From: Rhodoblastus sp964425315
GTDB lineage: Bacteria; Pseudomonadota; Alphaproteobacteria; Rhizobiales; Beijerinckiaceae
Reading direction: 5' to 3'
Length of the DNA: 35,725 nt
Assembly: GCA_964425315.1 (NCBI GenBank)
Contig: CAYRNB010000032.1
Span: 1 to 35,725 of the forward strand
Part shown: positions 32,714-35,725 of the stretch, piece by piece
Position numbering within the stretch: position 1 is the first letter of the stretch
How the letters are laid out: every line of letters starts with the position of its first letter
Made by a program: the position numbers and the translations under genes
The notes under the pieces: model-generated
What the model was told of the DNA's origin: nothing
Seen by the model: only the letters and a program-made list of their open reading frames with translations
Databases searched by the model: none

Positions 32714-33646
32714 ATGACAGGGCAGGTCGTCGCCGATCAATTCTCTTCGCGGCTGGTCGCCGTCGCCGAGGCGACCGAGGCCATGCTGGAAAAGCTGCTG
32801 CAGTCCCATTGCCTGCCCGGCGAAAAGGAGCGCCCTCCCCGCCTGCTCGAGGCCATGCGCTATGGCGCTTTGGGCGGCGGCAAAAGGCTGCGCCCCTTTC
32901 TCCTGGTCGAGACGGCGCGGCTTTTCGGCCGCGAGGGCGAGGGCGTGATGCGGGCCGCCTGCGCCCTGGAAATGATCCATTGCTATTCCCTGATCCATGA
33001 CGACCTGCCGGCCATGGACGACGACGACCTGCGCCGCGGCCGCCCCACCGTGCACAAGGCTTTCGACGAAGCCGCCGCCATTCTCGCCGGCGACGGCCTC
33101 CTGACCTACGCCTTCGACGTCGTGGCCGACGCGCCGACCCACGAGGACCCGGCGGTGCGCGCCGATCTCGCCGTCATGCTGGCGCGGGCCGCCGGTCTCG
33201 GCGGCATGGTCGGCGGCCAGGCCCTCGATCTCGAAGCGGAAAAGAGCCAGGCGCCGCACAGCGAGGGCTTTGTCGCCCTGATGCAGTCGATGAAGACCGG
33301 CGCGCTGCTGCTTTACGCGGTCGAGGCCGGCGCCCGCATGGGCGGCGCCGACGAGAGGCAGAAGGCGGCGCTCAGCCGTTACGGCGCGGCGCTCGGCGCG
33401 GCTTTTCAGGTCGCCGACGACATTCTCGACGCCGAAGGCGACGAACAGGCGCTCGGCAAGCGCGCCGGCAAGGACGCCGAGCGCAACAAGGCGACGCTCG
33501 TCGCCATCCTCGGCCTCGCCAAGGCGCGCAAAAGGCGCGACGCCCTGGCGCGGGAAGCGATCGACGCGCTCGATGAGGGCGGTTTCGGCGCCAAGGCCGC
33601 CGTTTTGGCCGAAGCCGCCCGTTTCACCGTGGCGCGCAAGTCGTGA
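32714..33646 (+). CDS. ispA: Farnesyl diphosphate synthase (polyprenyl synthetase family)
   Basis: Condenses IPP with DMAPP and GPP to C15 diphosphate for quinone, hopanoid and undecaprenol synthesis. 310 residues. The first Asp-rich motif is in YSLIHDDLPAMDDDDLRRGR (91-110), the bacterial form with the two-residue insertion, and the second is VADDILDAEGDEQALGK (about 233-249). LGGGKRLRPFLLVE (53-66) binds IPP. The residues before the first motif are like Escherichia coli IspA, so a C15 product is likely, though geranylgeranyl synthases look similar. Start: ATG at 32714, or GTG at 32705; both follow GGGG. The DUF1345 gene begins 5 bp after the stop. A dxs gene, a common neighbour of ispA, is absent here. 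Confidence 0.9.
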   Translation: MTGQVVADQFSSRLVAVAEATEAMLEKLLQSHCLPGEKERPPRLLEAMRYGALGGGKRLRPFLLVETARLFGREGEGVMRAACALEMIHCYSLIHDDLPAMDDDDLRRGRPTVHKAFDEAAAILAGDGLLTYAFDVVADAPTHEDPAVRADLAVMLARAAGLGGMVGGQALDLEAEKSQAPHSEGFVALMQSMKTGALLLYAVEAGARMGGADERQKAALSRYGAALGAAFQVADDILDAEGDEQALGKRAGKDAERNKATLVAILGLAKARKRRDALAREAIDALDEGGFGAKAAVLAEAARFTVARKS

Positions 33647-33650
33647 TTCC

Positions 33651-34340
33651 ATGAAAGCTCCCGCGCCCCGCCTGCCCAAGCTCCTGCGGGTCATCAAGGC
33701 GCGGCCACGCCTGTTCACGTCTTCCCTGATCGGGATCGCCGTCGGCCTCGTCCTGCCGCGCGCCTGGCCTCCGATCACCCGCAGCCTGATCGGCTGGAAC
33801 GTGGCGATCTGGCTCTATCTCCTCGCCGCCGGCGTCATGATGCTGCGCTCGGAGCACGAGGACATTCACCACCGCGCCGCCGCCCAGGACGAGGGGCGCT
33901 ACGCCATTCTCGCCCTCGCCGCCCTGGTTTCGGCCGTCTCCTTCGGCGCCATTTTCGCTCAGCTCGCCGCTGTCAGGAGCCTGCCTCTCGCCGAAAAGAG
34001 CCTGCATATCGGCCTGGCGATCGCGACGCTCCTCGGCTCCTGGTTCTTCGTTCACATGACCTTCGCCCTGCATTACGCCCATGAATTTTTTCGCGTCGCC
34101 GCCCGCGACGCGGAGGGCAAATGGAGCGGCGGCATCAATTTTCCCGGCGTGGACCGGCCGGACTATTCCGATTTCCTCTATTTTTCCTATGTGATCGGCG
34201 TCTCCTGCGCCACGTCGGACTCCTCCATTCCCAGCCGGGACCTGCGGCGGCTGGCCCTGGTCCATTGCATCCTGGCGTTTTTTTACAACAACGCCGTGCT
34301 GGCCCTGGCGATCAATATCGGCGCGGGGTTTATCGGGTGA
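33651..34340 (+). CDS. DUF1345 family membrane protein
   Basis: 229 residues with about five membrane helices. The family pattern is clear: an N-terminal pair of helices around TSSLIGIAVGLVLPRAW, then YLLAAGVMMLRSEHEDI, WFFVHMTFALHYAHEFFR (about 147-164), INFPGVDRPDYSDFLYFSY (about 178-196) and a last helix with FYNNAVLALAINI. The Asp-rich loop before FLYFSYVIG and the C-A-T-S-D-S stretch are typical conserved features. Function is unknown. It begins 5 bp after ispA and is probably co-transcribed with it. It is convergent with the TrpB2 gene, with 7 bp between stops. Confidence 0.88.
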   Translation: MKAPAPRLPKLLRVIKARPRLFTSSLIGIAVGLVLPRAWPPITRSLIGWNVAIWLYLLAAGVMMLRSEHEDIHHRAAAQDEGRYAILALAALVSAVSFGAIFAQLAAVRSLPLAEKSLHIGLAIATLLGSWFFVHMTFALHYAHEFFRVAARDAEGKWSGGINFPGVDRPDYSDFLYFSYVIGVSCATSDSSIPSRDLRRLALVHCILAFFYNNAVLALAINIGAGFIG

Positions 34341-34347
34341 CGAACCC

Positions 34348-35715
34348 CTACTCCGCCGCCACGGGAGGCAGGCCGGCGAGCGCCATGGCGAGTTCGGCCG
34401 CATCATAGTCCTGGTCGACCAGATCGCCGGCGAAATAGCTGATGTAGGCGCCCATGTCGAAATGACCGTGGCCCGACAGGTTGAAGAGAATGGTCTCGGC
34501 CTTCCCCTCTTCCTTGCAGCGCAAAGCCTCGTCAATGGCGCAGCGAACCGCATGGGTCGCCTCCGGCGCCACCACGATTCCCTCCGTGCGGGCAAACTCG
34601 ACGCCGGCCTCGAAACAGGGGATCTGCTGGTAGGCCCTTGCCTCGACCAGGCCCAGGTCCAGCACGTGCGACACGAGCGGCGCCATGCCGTGATAACGAA
34701 GTCCCCCGGCGTGGAAGCCCGGCGGAATGAAGGTCGAGCCCAATGTATGCATCTTGACCAACGGCGTCAGATGCGAGGTGTCGCCGAAATCATAAGCATA
34801 TTTGCCGCGCGTCATCGTGGGACAGGCCGCCGGTTCGACCGCTATGACGCGGCGTTTGCGCCCGCCGCGCAATTGCAGGCCGAGGAAAGGAAAGGCGAGG
34901 CCGGCGAAATTCGAGCCGCCGCCGGCGCAGGCGATGATGACGTCCGGGTCATCGCCCGCCATTTCGAATTGTTTGATCGCCTCCTGGCCGATGATCGTCT
35001 GGTGCATCAGGACATGGTTGAGCACCGAACCCAGCGCATATTTCACGTCCGGATTCTTCGCCGCCATTTCGACCGCCTCGGAAATGGCGATGCCGAGCGA
35101 GCCGGGGCTGTCGGGATGTTCTTTTAGCACCGCGCGACCGGATTCAGTCTCGTTTGACGGCGACGGAAAGCAGCGCGCGCCATAGGTTTCCATCAGAGCC
35201 CGGCGATAGGGCTTCTGGTCGAAGGAGACGCGCACCTGAAAAACGGTCACGTCAATGTCGAACAGCGAACCGGCGAAGGCGAGCGAGGAGCCCCACTGGC
35301 CGGCGCCGGTCTCGGTCGTGAGCCTCTTGATCCCCGCCTGCTTGTTGTACCAGGCCTGCGGCACGGCGGTATTGGGCTTGTGCGAGCCGGCCGGGGACAC
35401 GCCCTCATATTTGTAATAGATCTTGGCCGGAGTGCCGAGCCTCTGTTCGAGGCGGCGGGCGCGCATCAGCGGGGAAGGCCGCCACATGCGGAAGACGTCG
35501 CGCACCGGCTCGGGAATGTCGATATGCCGCTCGGCCGAGACTTCCTGAAGAATCAGTTCCATCGGGAAAAGCGGCTCGAGGTCGGCCGGGCCGACCGGCT
35601 GCCCCGTGCCGGGATGCAGGACGGGATGCGGCGGCGTCGGGAGGTCGGCGACAATATTGTACCAGCTCTTCGGAATCTGGGTTTCGTCGAGCGTATATTT
35701 GACCTGTCCAGACAT
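34348..35715 (-). CDS. TrpB-like PLP-dependent enzyme (TrpB2 type)
   Basis: Tryptophan-synthase beta-like enzyme of 455 residues, the longer TrpB2 form. PLP-lysine Lys113 lies in PAGSHKPNTAVPQAWYNK, ETGAGQWGSSLAF (135-147) is the substrate-binding loop, and the phosphate-binding loop is ACAGGGSNFAGLAFPFLG (about 262-279). The N-terminal stretch MSGQVKYTLDETQIPKSWYN is characteristic of TrpB2. TrpB2 can make tryptophan from indole and serine without TrpA, possibly for indole salvage. No trpA, trpC or trpF is nearby. The gene begins 10 bp from the window end, so its promoter is not seen. Confidence 0.92.
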   Translation of the reverse strand: MSGQVKYTLDETQIPKSWYNIVADLPTPPHPVLHPGTGQPVGPADLEPLFPMELILQEVSAERHIDIPEPVRDVFRMWRPSPLMRARRLEQRLGTPAKIYYKYEGVSPAGSHKPNTAVPQAWYNKQAGIKRLTTETGAGQWGSSLAFAGSLFDIDVTVFQVRVSFDQKPYRRALMETYGARCFPSPSNETESGRAVLKEHPDSPGSLGIAISEAVEMAAKNPDVKYALGSVLNHVLMHQTIIGQEAIKQFEMAGDDPDVIIACAGGGSNFAGLAFPFLGLQLRGGRKRRVIAVEPAACPTMTRGKYAYDFGDTSHLTPLVKMHTLGSTFIPPGFHAGGLRYHGMAPLVSHVLDLGLVEARAYQQIPCFEAGVEFARTEGIVVAPEATHAVRCAIDEALRCKEEGKAETILFNLSGHGHFDMGAYISYFAGDLVDQDYDAAELAMALAGLPPVAAE

Positions 35716-35725
35716 GGCGCCCCCC

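Overview
The window is about 35.7 kb of GC-rich chromosome from an alphaproteobacterium, most likely of the order Hyphomicrobiales (Rhizobiales). The evidence is the run dnaK-dnaJ-pmtA-pyrF-dapB-gpmA, the HAD(IIA)-maoC-ribF run, the short HisG paired with HisZ, and the RpoH-type promoter in front of dnaK. A methylotroph or methanotroph of the Beijerinckiaceae/Methylocystaceae kind would fit, but no methane or methanol oxidation gene is present to prove it. Almost everything is core chromosome. No insertion sequence, phage, CRISPR array, rRNA or tRNA gene was recognised.

Layout. 1-7.7 kb: an XRE-type regulator, divergent from a six-gene operon that resembles hydrogenase-4 (HyfB, C, E, F, G, I). 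7.7-10.8 kb: putA in the same direction, 46 bp downstream. 10.8-12.5 kb: a secreted CxxCH heme protein, divergent from an RpfF-like crotonase (diffusible-signal-factor synthase family). 12.6-19.1 kb, minus strand: gpmA, dapB, pyrF, pmtA, dnaJ, dnaK. 19.5-20.1 kb: an NnrU-family membrane protein. 20.1-25.0 kb, minus strand: an SbmA/BacA-like ABC transporter, ribF, a MaoC hydratase and a HAD-IIA protein. 25.0-26.1 kb: an apparently decayed TadG-like fragment and an AT-rich stretch. 26.1-31.9 kb: hisS, a GH15 glycosidase, hisZ and hisG. 31.9-35.7 kb: mtgA (minus), ispA and a DUF1345 protein (plus), and a TrpB2-type enzyme (minus).

The most interesting system is the six-gene membrane complex at 0.5-7.1 kb. 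It has the full proton-translocating membrane set and a small subunit with all four Fe-S cysteines. Its large subunit has lost three of the four cysteines that hold the NiFe centre: the first CxxC reads S-G-D-S and the second reads S-F-N-C. It therefore cannot be an ordinary hydrogenase, although automatic annotation would name it hydrogenase-4 or formate hydrogenlyase. No ferredoxin-like subunit (HyfA/HyfH) and no hydrogenase maturation genes are nearby. It fits the energy-converting-hydrogenase-related (Ehr) class between complex I and group 4 hydrogenases, with unknown electron donor and acceptor. Two 16-bp palindromes, 21 bp apart, lie between it and the XRE gene and look like operators.

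Other points: an RpfF homologue without RpfC/RpfG in which the first catalytic Glu is Asp, preceded by a cluster of CtrA-like TTAA half-sites; a hairpin covering the ribosome binding site of the NnrU gene; a plus-strand terminator with a possible small RNA between pyrF and dapB; and an assembly gap of 100 N inside the ABC transporter, flanked by a 55-bp duplicate that suggests no sequence is really missing.
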